Shown piece after piece: positions 17,335-26,629 of a stretch of 64,000 nt of DNA. The position numbers and the translations under genes were made by a program. The notes beneath the pieces are model-generated. The model was not told where the DNA came from. It did not search any database and saw only the letters and a program-made list of their open reading frames with translations. Position 1 is the first letter of the stretch, and each line of letters starts with the position of its first letter. This DNA comes from CALAGB01 sp963713965 (GTDB lineage: Bacteria; Chloroflexota; Chloroflexia; Thermomicrobiales; Thermomicrobiaceae), in assembly GCA_963713965.1 (NCBI GenBank), contig OY970217.1:558001-622000 (forward strand). The letters run 5' to 3'.

Positions 17335-19062
17335 ATGTATCACCGATATGATGCAGTCATCGTCGGAGCAGGTGGTGCCGGACTCATGGCGGCGGCGCAG
17401 CTATCGAATGCCGCCAACATCGCCGTGATCAGCAAGCTGTACCCGTCTCGATCTCACACGGGGGCCGCCCAAGGTGGCATCGCCGCCGCGCTCGGCAACA
17501 TCGAAGAAGACCACTGGGTCTGGCATATGTTCGATACGGTCAAAGGCGGCGACTATCTCGTCGACCAGGACGCGGCGGAAGTGCTGGCGCGTGAGGCGAT
17601 TGACGCGGTTTACGACCTTGAGCACATGGGACTCCCCTTCAACCGCACGCCCGAGGGCAAGATCGACCAGCGACGCTTCGGCGGGCACACCAAGAACTTC
17701 GGTGAAGCAGCGGTTCGACGCGCTTGCTACGCCGCCGACCGCACCGGCCACATGATTCTGCAGACCCTCTATCAGCAGGGCATCAAAAATCAGGTCACGT
17801 TCTTCAACGAAATGATGATGCTGGATCTGCTCATCACCGACGACGGTGTCTGCACCGGCGTAGTTGGGATGGACATCCTCACCGGCGAAATCCACACCAT
17901 CCACGCCAAGGCCGTGCTCCTTGCCACGGGTGGCTACGGCAAGGTCTTCAAGGTCACCAGCAACGCCCTGTCGCTCACTGGTGACGGCTGTGCCATCGCC
18001 TTGCGACGTGGTCTGCCAATGCAGGACGCGGAGTTCTATCAGATCCATCCAACCGGAATTTACAAGCTCGGCATCCTCCTCTCGGAGGCTTGTCGCGGTG
18101 AGGGCGGCATCCTGCGCAACAACAACGGCGAACGCTTCATGGAGCGCTATTCGCCAACGTTGCTCGATCTGGCGCCTCGCGACATCGTCTCCCGCAGCAT
18201 CTACCTCGAGATTCGAGAAGGTCGCGGGATCAATGGCCAGGACTACGTCCATCTCGATCTGACGCACCTGCCAACGGAAGTGATCGAGCAGAAGCTGCCA
18301 GACATCACCGACTTCGTGCGCACCTACATGGGTCTCGATCCCATTCACGACCTGATTCCGATCCAGCCGACTGCCCATTACGCCATGGGGGGCGTTCCGA
18401 CCGACATTGAAGGCCGAGTCACGATCGACGAGAAGAACACCGTCATGCCGGGTCTCTATGCAGCCGGCGAGGTGGCCTGCGTCAGTGTCCACGGCGCCAA
18501 CCGCCTCGGAACCAACTCACTCGTAGACCTGGTCGTCTTCGGCCGCCGAGCTGGAAAGCAAATGACCCAATTCGTCAACGAAAATGACTTTCATCCGCTG
18601 CCGAAAGAGCCCGAATTCCGCGCTCGCGCCGAAGTGGCGCGGTTTATGGAGAACACAGGCACGGAGAACGCGGCGGACATCCGCACCGAATTGCAACAAG
18701 TGATGATGGACGACGCCGGCGTCTTCCGTACCGGCGAGAATCTGCAGGCACTGGGATCGAAGCTCGAGGAACTTCGCAACCGCTTCACGCGAGTAGGGGT
18801 CCGCGACAAGGGGCAAACGTTCAACATGGATTTGGTCGAAACGATCGAGACCGGCTTCTTGCTCGATATTGCTCAGACGATCGCGGTGAGCGCGCTGGCA
18901 CGCGAGGAAAGCCGCGGCGCTCACTCGCGCGAGGACTTCCCCAAGCGCGATGATGCGAACTGGCTCAAGCACACACTCGCGTACCGCACCTCCGGGGGCA
19001 TGAAACTTCGCTACAAGCCTGTTGTTCTCACTCGATTCGAACCGAAGGAGCGGAAATACTAA
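17335..19062 (+). CDS. sdhA: Succinate dehydrogenase flavoprotein subunit
   Basis: The 575-residue protein starts with an FAD-binding loop IVGAGGAGLMAA, then SRSHTGAAQGGIAAALGN with the histidine that covalently links FAD. Catalytic-region motifs include PTAHYAMGGVPTD and the Rossmann closing segment GLYAAGEVACVSVHGANRLG. It oxidises succinate to fumarate on the cytoplasmic side and passes electrons to SdhB. It starts three bases after sdhD, and its TAA overlaps the ATG of sdhB (TAATG). Confidence 0.97.
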   Translation: MYHRYDAVIVGAGGAGLMAAAQLSNAANIAVISKLYPSRSHTGAAQGGIAAALGNIEEDHWVWHMFDTVKGGDYLVDQDAAEVLAREAIDAVYDLEHMGLPFNRTPEGKIDQRRFGGHTKNFGEAAVRRACYAADRTGHMILQTLYQQGIKNQVTFFNEMMMLDLLITDDGVCTGVVGMDILTGEIHTIHAKAVLLATGGYGKVFKVTSNALSLTGDGCAIALRRGLPMQDAEFYQIHPTGIYKLGILLSEACRGEGGILRNNNGERFMERYSPTLLDLAPRDIVSRSIYLEIREGRGINGQDYVHLDLTHLPTEVIEQKLPDITDFVRTYMGLDPIHDLIPIQPTAHYAMGGVPTDIEGRVTIDEKNTVMPGLYAAGEVACVSVHGANRLGTNSLVDLVVFGRRAGKQMTQFVNENDFHPLPKEPEFRARAEVARFMENTGTENAADIRTELQQVMMDDAGVFRTGENLQALGSKLEELRNRFTRVGVRDKGQTFNMDLVETIETGFLLDIAQTIAVSALAREESRGAHSREDFPKRDDANWLKHTLAYRTSGGMKLRYKPVVLTRFEPKERKY

Positions 19063-19757
19063 TGGAGGTCCAACTCCGCATTCAGCGCTACAACCCTGAC
19101 GAGGACGTCAAACCGCATTACGAGAACTACACGGTCGAAGTTCAGCCGACCGACCGCGTGCTCGATGCTCTCAACCAGGTCAAGTGGCATCAGGACGGCA
19201 CTTTGACCTACCGGCGCAGCTGTGCCCATGGAGTCTGCGGATCCGATGCGATGCGCATCAACGGCCGCAACCGTCTGGCCTGTAAGGTACTCATTCAGGA
19301 CATCGGCACCAAGATCACCGTCGAGCCGCTGCTTGGCTTCGAGGTGATCAAGGACATGGTCATCGACATGGAGCCCTTCTTCGAGAGCTACAAGAAGGTA
19401 CTCCCGTTCATGATCAACGATCAGAGCGCGCCTGCCACTGAGCGGCTGCAATCTCCGGAACAGCGTGCCGTCTTCGATGACACCACCAAGTGCATCCTGT
19501 GCGCCGCATGCACGACCGCCTGTCCAATCACCTGGACGAACGAGAACTGGGTCGGTCCGGCGGCCATCGTCAACGCGCATCGGTTCATTTACGACAGCCG
19601 CGATGAGGGAACCGAAGCACGGCTCGAGGTGCTCAACGAGAGTTCCGGTGTATGGCGATGTCGCACCATTTTCAATTGCACGGACGCTTGCCCGCGTGGC
19701 ATCCAGGTGACGAACGCCATTGAGCAGGTGAAGCGGACGCTCCTACTGAACCGATAA
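19062..19757 (+). CDS. sdhB: Succinate dehydrogenase iron-sulfur subunit
   Basis: The 231-residue protein has a plant-type [2Fe-2S] site (CAHGVCGSDAM and a later NRLAC), followed by CILCAACTTACP and CTDACPRGIQ, which supply ligands for the [4Fe-4S] and [3Fe-4S] clusters. It carries electrons from FAD to quinone. The start codon overlaps the sdhA stop. The second motif has the CxxCxxCxxxC spacing of standard SdhB. A strong terminator follows. Confidence 0.97.
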   Translation: MEVQLRIQRYNPDEDVKPHYENYTVEVQPTDRVLDALNQVKWHQDGTLTYRRSCAHGVCGSDAMRINGRNRLACKVLIQDIGTKITVEPLLGFEVIKDMVIDMEPFFESYKKVLPFMINDQSAPATERLQSPEQRAVFDDTTKCILCAACTTACPITWTNENWVGPAAIVNAHRFIYDSRDEGTEARLEVLNESSGVWRCRTIFNCTDACPRGIQVTNAIEQVKRTLLLNR

Positions 19758-19774
19758 CGTTGGAGTTGATTCAT

Positions 19775-19810
19775 CGGGATCGGACGGCCGCGCCGCTCGA
19801 TCCCGTTTTT
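19775..19810 (+). terminator. Intrinsic terminator of the sdh operon
   Basis: CGGGATCG (19775-19782) pairs with CGATCCCG (19798-19805), with further GC pairing in between, followed by TTTTT. Confidence 0.85.
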
Positions 19811-19845
19811 CGTTAAGGTAATGGTGCGGACGGCGCGGCGTCGTT

Positions 19846-19854
19846 TGCTACAAT
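19846..19854 (+). promoter_or_regulatory. Extended -10 promoter
   Basis: TGC-TACAAT, 35 bp upstream of the small membrane protein gene. No clear -35 element. Confidence 0.45.
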
Positions 19855-19889
19855 CATCGCCATCGAGTTCGTTTGCCACGGAGGAGACT

Positions 19890-20387
19890 ATGCAGAACCC
19901 ATTCAGCTGGGGTTATTTGACAGCGCCGGTCAACGAAACGCCGACGTGGGGACCGTTTTCGATCGCGTTCGTGAGCATTTTTGGCGCCGGGCTACTGGCG
20001 TCGCTGGTCTCGTACAACGATCTGTTCCGGCAATTCCGCAAGAAGCGGTTGCTTTACAACCTGGTTCGACGCGGTGCGGGCATTCTGATGCTGATCTTCG
20101 CGTTTGGCCTCGTCTTCTTTGTCTTCCGCTTCCTCCGTGTGTCGGCATTCTATCTGTCATTTCGGCTGTGGCTCTATCTCTGTTTCCTAGCCTTTATCGC
20201 CTACGGAACGTACCTCGCCTATCAACTTTTTGCCGTCTATCCAGCCCAGGTGAAGGCCGAAGAGGCACTGCGGCTCAAGAAGCAATATCTTGCGCCGTCC
20301 GCTTCGGCCTCGTCAATCAGCCGCAGCAAGCGCCACAAGCGTCGACACAAGCACGCCAAGCCTGGGTACAAGTCAGCACAGCGATAG
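19890..20387 (+). CDS. Small two- or three-helix membrane protein of unknown function
   Basis: The 165-residue protein has hydrophobic segments at about residues 22-42 (FSIAFVSIFGAGLLASLVSY), 62-82 and 88-115. A strongly basic tail with SKRHKRRHKHAK probably faces the cytoplasm and could bind nucleic acid or phospholipid. The ATG at 19890 has GGAGGAG upstream. It is monocistronic, between the sdh terminator and a bidirectional terminator shared with the SRP RNA. I do not recognise the family. Confidence 0.75.
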   Translation: MQNPFSWGYLTAPVNETPTWGPFSIAFVSIFGAGLLASLVSYNDLFRQFRKKRLLYNLVRRGAGILMLIFAFGLVFFVFRFLRVSAFYLSFRLWLYLCFLAFIAYGTYLAYQLFAVYPAQVKAEEALRLKKQYLAPSASASSISRSKRHKRRHKHAKPGYKSAQR

Positions 20388-20400
20388 AACAGATCAATCC

Positions 20401-20435
20401 GGAAAAGAAAACGGACCGCTCTAGCGAGCGGTCCG
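20401..20435. terminator. Bidirectional terminator between the membrane protein gene and SRP RNA
   Basis: CGGACCGCTC (20412-20421) pairs perfectly with GAGCGGTCCG (20426-20435). On the minus strand it is followed by TTTTCTTTT, ending the SRP RNA; on the plus strand by TTGGTTTA, ending the gene at 20387. Confidence 0.85.
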
Positions 20436-20451
20436 TTGGTTTATCGAGAGA

Positions 20452-20717
20452 GCCGTGCACCCTCTGTCGATCTCGGTCCTCCAGCTTGCACCGAGCCAGT
20501 TAGCTCCGGCCAGGCGACCTCACGGCACCCAGAGATGACCACTTACGGCTGCTTCCTTCCGGACCTGACCGGGTTCGCGGGTCCCTGTCGCGTAAGACCT
20601 AACCATCCCCGCCACTTAGCTCAGGCAGTCCCACAGGATCGTACCTCGAGAGGGGATTCAGTCCCGCTAAAGCGGATTGCGGGTGCAGGGCACCGCTAGC
20701 TCCCCACCTAGCACGGC
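20452..20717 (-). ncRNA. ffs: Signal recognition particle RNA, large type with Alu domain
   Basis: The minus strand contains GGTCAGGTCCGGAAGGAAGC (near 20557-20576), the conserved helix 8 loop that binds Ffh. The ends pair: GCCGTGC at 20717-20711 with GCACGGC at 20458-20452, giving a closed RNA of about 266 nt, close to the 271 nt of B. subtilis scRNA. The length and the structured 5' part (GGTGGGGAGC, GGTGCCCTGCACC) indicate a full Alu domain rather than the 4.5S form. A promoter at the right distance and a terminator frame it exactly. Confidence 0.95.
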
Positions 20718-20724
20718 GACCAAA

Positions 20725-20754
20725 ATGATACCGCACGACCGCCATTGGCTTCAA
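20725..20754 (-). promoter_or_regulatory. Promoter of SRP RNA
   Basis: TTGAAG, an 18-bp spacer and TATCAT on the minus strand. The predicted start near 20718 coincides with the paired 5' end of the RNA. Confidence 0.75.
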
Positions 20755-20762
20755 CGGAACGA

Positions 20763-21557
20763 CTACGCTCCGAGCGACTCACCACCGTCGACACGGATGA
20801 CGTTTCCAGTCAGCCAACCGATGCCAGGCATGCTCAAAACCCGAATCGTGCGGGCGACGTCTTCGGGCGCGGTCAGTCGACCACGGGGGTTGCGTCTTAA
20901 TGCGCCTTCCAGCATCTCTTGGGCGCCTGGGATCTTGTTCTGGGCCGGGGTATCGGTCACTCCAGCCTGAATCGCGTTGGCCGCGATTCCAGCGTGTCCG
21001 AGCTCGACGGCGATCTGGCGGATGTGCGATTCCAGCGCGGCTTTGGCGGCCGAAACCGCGCCGTAGCTTGGCCAGATACGGGTGGAACCCTCACTGGTCA
21101 TGGCGAAGATGCGCGCATCGTCATCAAACATTCGCGATGATTGAATGTCTTGCGTCCAGTAGACGAGCGAATTCGCCATGACGTCGAACGTCATGTCCAT
21201 CTGCTTTTGGGTGAGCGCGTGGGACGGCTCTTCGTCGAAGAATTGACGCAACGTTCCGAACGCCAGTGAATGCATCAAAACGCGAACCTTCGCGCTCTGT
21301 TTGCTCAGCGCGGAGAGAATCTCCTGGCGCTTTTCGGGGTCCGCGGCGTTGACGTTGAAGAAGAGGGCTTTCTGGCCGGTGGCTTCAATGTCGTCAATGA
21401 CACTCTGGACGAGCGGCATGGTGGCGCGTCGATCGAGATGCACGCCGCAGATGTTCATTCCATGCTTGGAAAGCTCTCTGGCGGTTGCGGCGCCAAATCC
21501 GCTCGACGCACCGAGAATCAGAGCCCACCCACTGAGCCCGGATTCGTTATCTGCCAT
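20763..21557 (-). CDS. Enoyl-[acyl-carrier-protein] reductase-like SDR (FabL/FabI type)
   Basis: The 264-residue short-chain dehydrogenase has the nucleotide loop ILGASSGFGAA. Its catalytic pair is Y-x6-K (YGAVSAAK) rather than the usual Y-x3-K, the hallmark of enoyl-ACP reductases. The GxxxGxG loop is closer to B. subtilis FabL than to FabI. The C-terminal GWLTGNVIRVDGGESL is standard for the superfamily. It would reduce trans-2-enoyl-ACP in fatty acid elongation. ATG at 21557 follows AGGAGAGGGG. No other fab genes are adjacent, so a divergent reductase with another substrate is possible. Confidence 0.75.
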   Translation of the reverse strand: MADNESGLSGWALILGASSGFGAATARELSKHGMNICGVHLDRRATMPLVQSVIDDIEATGQKALFFNVNAADPEKRQEILSALSKQSAKVRVLMHSLAFGTLRQFFDEEPSHALTQKQMDMTFDVMANSLVYWTQDIQSSRMFDDDARIFAMTSEGSTRIWPSYGAVSAAKAALESHIRQIAVELGHAGIAANAIQAGVTDTPAQNKIPGAQEMLEGALRRNPRGRLTAPEDVARTIRVLSMPGIGWLTGNVIRVDGGESLGA

Positions 21558-21651
21558 CCATGTCCCCTCTCCTCTTCCTATTGTCGCGTCACGGCCGGGC
21601 ATCTTTCGGTGCCGCAACCGGCCCGATTATTGTTGCTTGGGCTCGTAGAGG

Positions 21652-23649
21652 TCAAGCAAGAGCCTTGTCCTCGCGCTTCGTTTCGCCTCTCCCGGCACTC
21701 GGCTCGAAGACGACACGCACCAGTGTGCCACCTCCGTCAGATGTCTGAAGTGTGAGCTTTCCGCGTAGGTCTGTCTCTACCAACGTCCTGGCGATGTTGA
21801 GACCGAGCCTTCGGTTGGCTTCCAATGAAAACCCTTCAGGCAAACCCGGACCGTCATCGACGATTTCGATCACGGCCTTCGGTCCCTCAAAGTCCGCATG
21901 GATCGAGACGTATCCTTCGCTCCGCTGAGCAAATCCGTGGCTGATGGCGTTCATCACGAACTCGTTGACCAGCAGCGCCAGCACCGTCGCTTCTCGCGAA
22001 TTGACGTGGACCGGGGATGGCTCGATATCGAAGGTGACGCGCAGGTCAGGTCCGACCAGATTGCTGGTGGCGTCGTCCGCGACGTGCTTGGCAATCGTGT
22101 CGACCGTCGTCTCGCGTAGATCGCCACCACTGAGGATGTCATGGATCGCAGCGATGCTTTGAATGCGCGTCACTGCCTCTCTCAGCGGTGTTGACGTACC
22201 CGCGTCCTCGGCGTGTCGCGCCTGCATCGAGAGGAGCGCCGCCACGGTCTGCAGATTGTTCCGCACACGGTGATGCATCTCCTGCAACAAGACCGAGGCA
22301 CGGGTGTACCCTCTCCGAGCTTCCTCGTACAGATCCGCGTTCTCGATGGCGATCGCGGCAGAGTCGCAGAAGGCGTCGAGGAGCGTGCTCGCCTCCGAGT
22401 CATCGGGAGGTCTGGTGGTGTGGAAGACGCAGATGGCTCCGACGACCCGCCGACCGGTCAGCATCGGAAGTCCGTGAACGTAGAGCGGAAATCCTACGGA
22501 GTCGACGGTCCGCCACATGGTCGCGTTGGTACCCATAACGTCATCGATCAAGCGGCCAACGTCATCCGAAACGGCGTCGAGTGGACACGTCTCGTTGACC
22601 GAGTGTCTCGAAAGCAATTCCATCCGTCCTGACTGACCACGCCGCTGCCGGTAGATCTCCACGGCCACGGCGTTCGAGAGCTCCATCGTCTGCTCGCTGA
22701 TCAGCTGCAGCAACTCTGAGAGCTCGAGCGTCGATGCGACCATGCGCGACATCTGCTGCAGCGTCGAAAGCTGCGAGATACGTCGCTGTAGCTCAGCGTC
22801 AGTCTGGCTGTAGAGACGAGCATTCTCAATGGCGATGGCCATTTCACCGGCAGCCGTCTCAAGAAAGGCTAACTCATCGGCGTCAAACTCGCGCCGGTCT
22901 AGACTCAAAATATTGAGCACACCAACGAGTCGATCGGGCGAACGGAGTGCCAGTGGTACGGAGACTTGCGAGCTGTAACGCTGATCACCGATCACCGGGT
23001 AGTCGACGTAGTTGGGATGAACCGTAGCGTCCGGAATGGCGAGGATTTGACGGCGCGTCGCTGCCTGTCCGGTGATGCCGCTGCCGAGTGGGAGGAATAC
23101 GCGCCCAGTCGCCTGCGGGTTAAGTCCCACCGAAGCACTCAGGACCAGGATTGAGTTGGCTTCATCCAGCAAGAAGATCGAGCAAGAGTCACAGCTCATG
23201 GTTTCGCGCACTACCGCGACCACGGTCTTGAGCATGGCGCCCAGATCAAGACTAGCTGTTGCTGCCTGATTGATACGTCGCAAAGCGGCCAGTCGCGTGA
23301 CGCTGTTGGCAAAGGGCCGTTCACGTGCGGCGCCCGATTGATCGTCACCGGAACGAAGCTCGTCTTCGAAAGCCTGAATTACTGTGAGTAGAACCGGAGC
23401 GGGCAAGGTTTGGCCGCCGAGTTTGGCACTCAGCAGTCGCTCGACCACTCCGGCAACAGCCGTCTCGGTGCGCGCACAACGCCGACCAAGACGCCGCGCC
23501 AATATGTCGACCGATTCGCCGTGATGTTCGATCTCGCCGAAATCGGTCCGCATCCGCTCCATCAAATCGCGCAGCGTTTCTTCGACCGAACCGGATGCCA
23601 GGGGCTCTTCTGTAGGGTTGTTGGACGCGTCCATTCGCACCTTCGTCAC
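21652..23649 (-). CDS. GAF-domain sensor histidine kinase (HisKA_2 type)
   Basis: The 665-residue soluble protein has an N-terminal helical region, two GAF domains (about 110-275 and 290-440), a HisKA_2 dimerisation/phosphorylation segment LLQEMHHRVRNNLQTVAALL near 460 and an HATPase_c domain with NEFVMNAISHG (N box) and DDGPGLPEG (G1). This is the architecture of PdtaS-like kinases that sense small ligands or redox in the cytoplasm. No transmembrane helix and no adjacent response regulator are present. The start may be GTG 23649 or ATG 23634. It is divergent from herA with only about 50 bp between, so their promoters probably overlap. Confidence 0.9.
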   Translation of the reverse strand: MTKVRMDASNNPTEEPLASGSVEETLRDLMERMRTDFGEIEHHGESVDILARRLGRRCARTETAVAGVVERLLSAKLGGQTLPAPVLLTVIQAFEDELRSGDDQSGAARERPFANSVTRLAALRRINQAATASLDLGAMLKTVVAVVRETMSCDSCSIFLLDEANSILVLSASVGLNPQATGRVFLPLGSGITGQAATRRQILAIPDATVHPNYVDYPVIGDQRYSSQVSVPLALRSPDRLVGVLNILSLDRREFDADELAFLETAAGEMAIAIENARLYSQTDAELQRRISQLSTLQQMSRMVASTLELSELLQLISEQTMELSNAVAVEIYRQRRGQSGRMELLSRHSVNETCPLDAVSDDVGRLIDDVMGTNATMWRTVDSVGFPLYVHGLPMLTGRRVVGAICVFHTTRPPDDSEASTLLDAFCDSAAIAIENADLYEEARRGYTRASVLLQEMHHRVRNNLQTVAALLSMQARHAEDAGTSTPLREAVTRIQSIAAIHDILSGGDLRETTVDTIAKHVADDATSNLVGPDLRVTFDIEPSPVHVNSREATVLALLVNEFVMNAISHGFAQRSEGYVSIHADFEGPKAVIEIVDDGPGLPEGFSLEANRRLGLNIARTLVETDLRGKLTLQTSDGGGTLVRVVFEPSAGRGETKREDKALA

Positions 23650-23700
23650 ATGGTAAGATCAGCGCGTCAATGCGCAATTCGCCCAGCACCGGAGCACCCA

Positions 23701-25304
23701 TGGAACCCACTCGCCAGACCCTCGGTGTCGTCACCGAAGGGACATTCAATGCCGGATTGACCGTTCGACTCTCGGCCGGATGTACGACCGAATCGCTGAG
23801 AGTCGGCTCCTTCGTCGTGCTCGAAGGGGAGCGCAATCGCTATTTTAGCCTGATAACGGATATGAGGCTGCGAGTCACCGACGCGGGCTTGGCAGCCACA
23901 CCTCCATTCGACTCCTCGTCATTCGTCCGGAAGGCACTGGCAAATAGCCACACCTATGCGACGGTCGAGGTGCGCCCCAGCCTCATGCTGGAGGATGCCC
24001 ACGACGCCGAAGGTGCTGGACCCGGCCCTGTGCGCAACATCCCGATGCACTTCGCGATGCTGCGAGAGGCGACCGAAGTCGATTTCGATCTGGTCTTCGG
24101 GCAGGAATCGGACACGCGCTTCGCCCTTGGCACGCCGCCAACGATGGACATCAAGATCCCGATTGACCTCAAAGAGCTGGTGACACGGAGCAACGGCGTC
24201 TTCGGTCAGAGTGGCACTGGCAAAAGCGTGCTGACGCGACTGCTCCTCTTCGGCATCATCAAGAGTGACGTCGCGTCTGTATTGGTCTTCGACATGCATG
24301 GCGAGTACGCCCGGCAGCTTCCAGGCGAGCCCAAGATCCAGGGAATGGTCGACCTCTTCGGTGGCTCGCGAGTGATCGTCTACACGTTGGAGAGCGGTCA
24401 AGGGCACCGTGATCTCGCCTTCGGTCTGAACCAGATCGAACCGGAAGACATCGAGCTGCTGGCCGGTGAGCTCAATTTGACCGGAACCTACGGCGCCACG
24501 ACGCACCAGCTCTGGGAGCGGTTCCGTGAGCGCTGGTTGCAGCGGCTGCTGGCCATGTCGTCCGAAGAGCTTGAAGACTTCTGTGCCGAGACCGGGACGC
24601 ATCAGGGCGCGCTCGGAGCGCTGAAGCAGAAGCTCGCGGTACTGACGCGGCGGAAGTACATCCTTGAGCACGCGGAGACCTCGGCCATCGACGACCTCCT
24701 CGCGAACCTGCAACGGGGCAAGCACGTGATTCTGCAATTCGGCAGCTATCAGTCATTCCTGGACTACATGTTGGTGGCCAACATCGTGACGCGACGCATC
24801 CACCAACGATACACGGATCAAGTGAACGCTCAGTCAAATCAGTCGGCGGTCACGCGTGAGGAACCGAGACATCTGGTGGTTGTGCTGGAGGAGGCGCACA
24901 AATTCCTCACTCCGGAGGCGTCGCGCCAATCGATCTTCGGAACCATCGCGCGGGAGATGCGCAAATACTCAGTTACACTGCTGATCGTCGATCAACGTCC
25001 CTCGGGCATCGATCCAGAGGTGATGTCCCAGATCGGCACGCGCATCACCGGACTGCTCACCGACCAACGAGACATCGACGCGGTGTTGACCGGCGTTTCC
25101 GATCGGAATCAGATGCGCGGCATGCTTGCAAGCCTGCGTCCGAAGCAGGAGTGTCTGATCCTCGGGCATGCCATCCCCATGCCGATCATGCTGCGTACCC
25201 GAGAGTACGACCCAATCGAGCTCAAACGCGAGATCAAACCAGCGGGCACCGAAGCGCTGGGTGCCTCCTGGTTGCGAGGTCAGCTCAACGGGGATGAGGA
25301 CTGA
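23701..25304 (+). CDS. herA: HerA-type hexameric DNA translocase
   Basis: The 534-residue protein has the HerA layout: an N-terminal beta-barrel (HAS) region, Walker A GQSGTGKSVLTR near residue 168, VLVFDMHGEYA, and Walker B VVVLEEAHKFLTPE, then sensor segments and IVDQRPSGIDPEV. HerA ATPases form hexamers that pump DNA and work with NurA and Mre11-Rad50 in end resection. ATG at 23701 has GGAG six bases upstream; an in-frame ATG at 23670 has no site. The next gene, an Mre11-type nuclease, begins eight bases after the stop, so the pair forms an operon. Confidence 0.9.
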
Positions 25305-25312
25305 CTCAACGG

Positions 25313-26560
25313 ATGAAGTTCCTCCATTTTGCCGACCTCCATCTCGGTATCGACAACTACGGCACGTTGAATCCACGAACCGGTCTTTCGACCCGCATTG
25401 ACGACTTTTTGCGCTCGTTCGACGCGATCATCGATGCGGCCATCGAGCGCAACGTGGATGCCGTTCTCTTCGCCGGAGACGCCTTCAAGAACCGCGACCC
25501 AAGTCCAACGCTTCAACGCATGTTCGCGGCTCGCATACGCAGACTGGCCGAAGCGGAGATCCCGACTGTGCTGCTGAGCGGCAACCATGATCTCCCCAGT
25601 ATCGCCGCGCGAGCAACGGCCATCGATATTTACGAGACGCTTGCCATCCCGCATATTCACCCGGCTCGCTCCATCGACGTCATCACCCTGTCCACCAAGA
25701 ACGGGCCGCTGCAAGTCGTCACACTCCCCTGGATTCCACGCAACACACTGGCGGCGAATGAGGAACTACGTGGCCTCACCACCGACGAGCAGATGCGCAG
25801 AATCGGGGAGATCGTCGCGGACACGATGCGAGAGATGACCTCGGATCTCGACCGATCCCTCCCGGCTGTCTTGCTGGGACACCTTTCAATCGAGGGCGCG
25901 CGACTTGGTTCCGAACAATCCATTATGCTTGGGCGCGAGCTCGTCCTCTCACCTGAGGAGCTTTCTGTCGACGCCTTCAGCTACGTTGCGCTCGGTCACA
26001 TCCACCGCCATCAATCCGTTGGTACTCACCCACCCATTGTCTACGCAGGGAGCCCGGAACGAGTCGACTTCGGTGAAGAGCGGGAGACCAAGGGCTACAT
26101 CCTGGTGGACATCGATCAGACGGAATCCGGCGATTGGCATGCTACCTGGACGTTCCAGCCGCTCCCGACACGCCCGTTTCTAACGCTTCAGATCGAGCCG
26201 CGCACGGAAGATCCGATGAAGGAGATTGAGCACTTCGTCGAGCGTCGCGAGGTAGACATTCAAGGGTCGATCGTGCGCATGAGTGTGAAGATTACTCCCG
26301 AGCGGGAGGATCAGGTGCGCGTCGATGAGATTCGCCGCTGGCTGCAGCAAGCGGGCGCGGCCTGGGTGGCGAGAGTAAGCCGCGACGTCGAATCGCTCGT
26401 CCGGCCGCGCGTCGACATCCGCGAGGATGAGGCGCTCAATCCCGAAACCATGCTTGACCGCTGGCTGAGCATGCGTGATCTCCCGGATTCAACGCGGCAA
26501 CGGGTGCGAGAGGCTGGACTCGACCTCATCCGTAACGAGCGTGAAACGTCGACTCAGTAG
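25313..26560 (+). CDS. sbcD: Mre11/SbcD-type DNA double-strand-break repair nuclease
   Basis: The 415-residue protein has the full set of calcineurin-like phosphoesterase motifs of Mre11: FADLHLG (8-), FAGDAFKNRDP, SGNHDLP, LGHLSIEG and LGHIHRHQ, then YAGSPERVDFGE. The C-terminal 120 residues would form the capping and partner-binding region. It cuts DNA ends and hairpins with a Rad50/SbcC ATPase, but no such gene is adjacent; HerA is upstream instead, and a terminator follows. The pairing with HerA resembles archaeal herA-mre11 operons lacking their other two genes. Confidence 0.92.
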   Translation: MKFLHFADLHLGIDNYGTLNPRTGLSTRIDDFLRSFDAIIDAAIERNVDAVLFAGDAFKNRDPSPTLQRMFAARIRRLAEAEIPTVLLSGNHDLPSIAARATAIDIYETLAIPHIHPARSIDVITLSTKNGPLQVVTLPWIPRNTLAANEELRGLTTDEQMRRIGEIVADTMREMTSDLDRSLPAVLLGHLSIEGARLGSEQSIMLGRELVLSPEELSVDAFSYVALGHIHRHQSVGTHPPIVYAGSPERVDFGEERETKGYILVDIDQTESGDWHATWTFQPLPTRPFLTLQIEPRTEDPMKEIEHFVERREVDIQGSIVRMSVKITPEREDQVRVDEIRRWLQQAGAAWVARVSRDVESLVRPRVDIREDEALNPETMLDRWLSMRDLPDSTRQRVREAGLDLIRNERETSTQ

Positions 26561-26585
26561 CTGCCAGTCAATTCCCATTTGCAAC

Positions 26586-26618
26586 GAAAAACGGGCCCGG
26601 TGACCAAGCACCGGGCCC
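26586..26618. terminator. Shared terminator between sbcD and the S9 peptidase
   Basis: GGGCCCGGTG (26593-26602) pairs with CACCGGGCCC (26609-26618). On the minus strand a T run follows (complement of 26587-26591), so it is strongest for the leftward peptidase gene. Confidence 0.8.
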
Positions 26619-26629
26619 ATTGTCATGTC

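Noticed and set aside
17401..18492. 363-residue reverse frame inside sdhA
   Set aside because: Shadow of a strongly conserved gene, with no family resemblance of its own.
23919..24737. 272-residue reverse frame inside herA
   Set aside because: Antisense shadow of the ATPase gene; rich in Q, R, V and H as expected of such frames.
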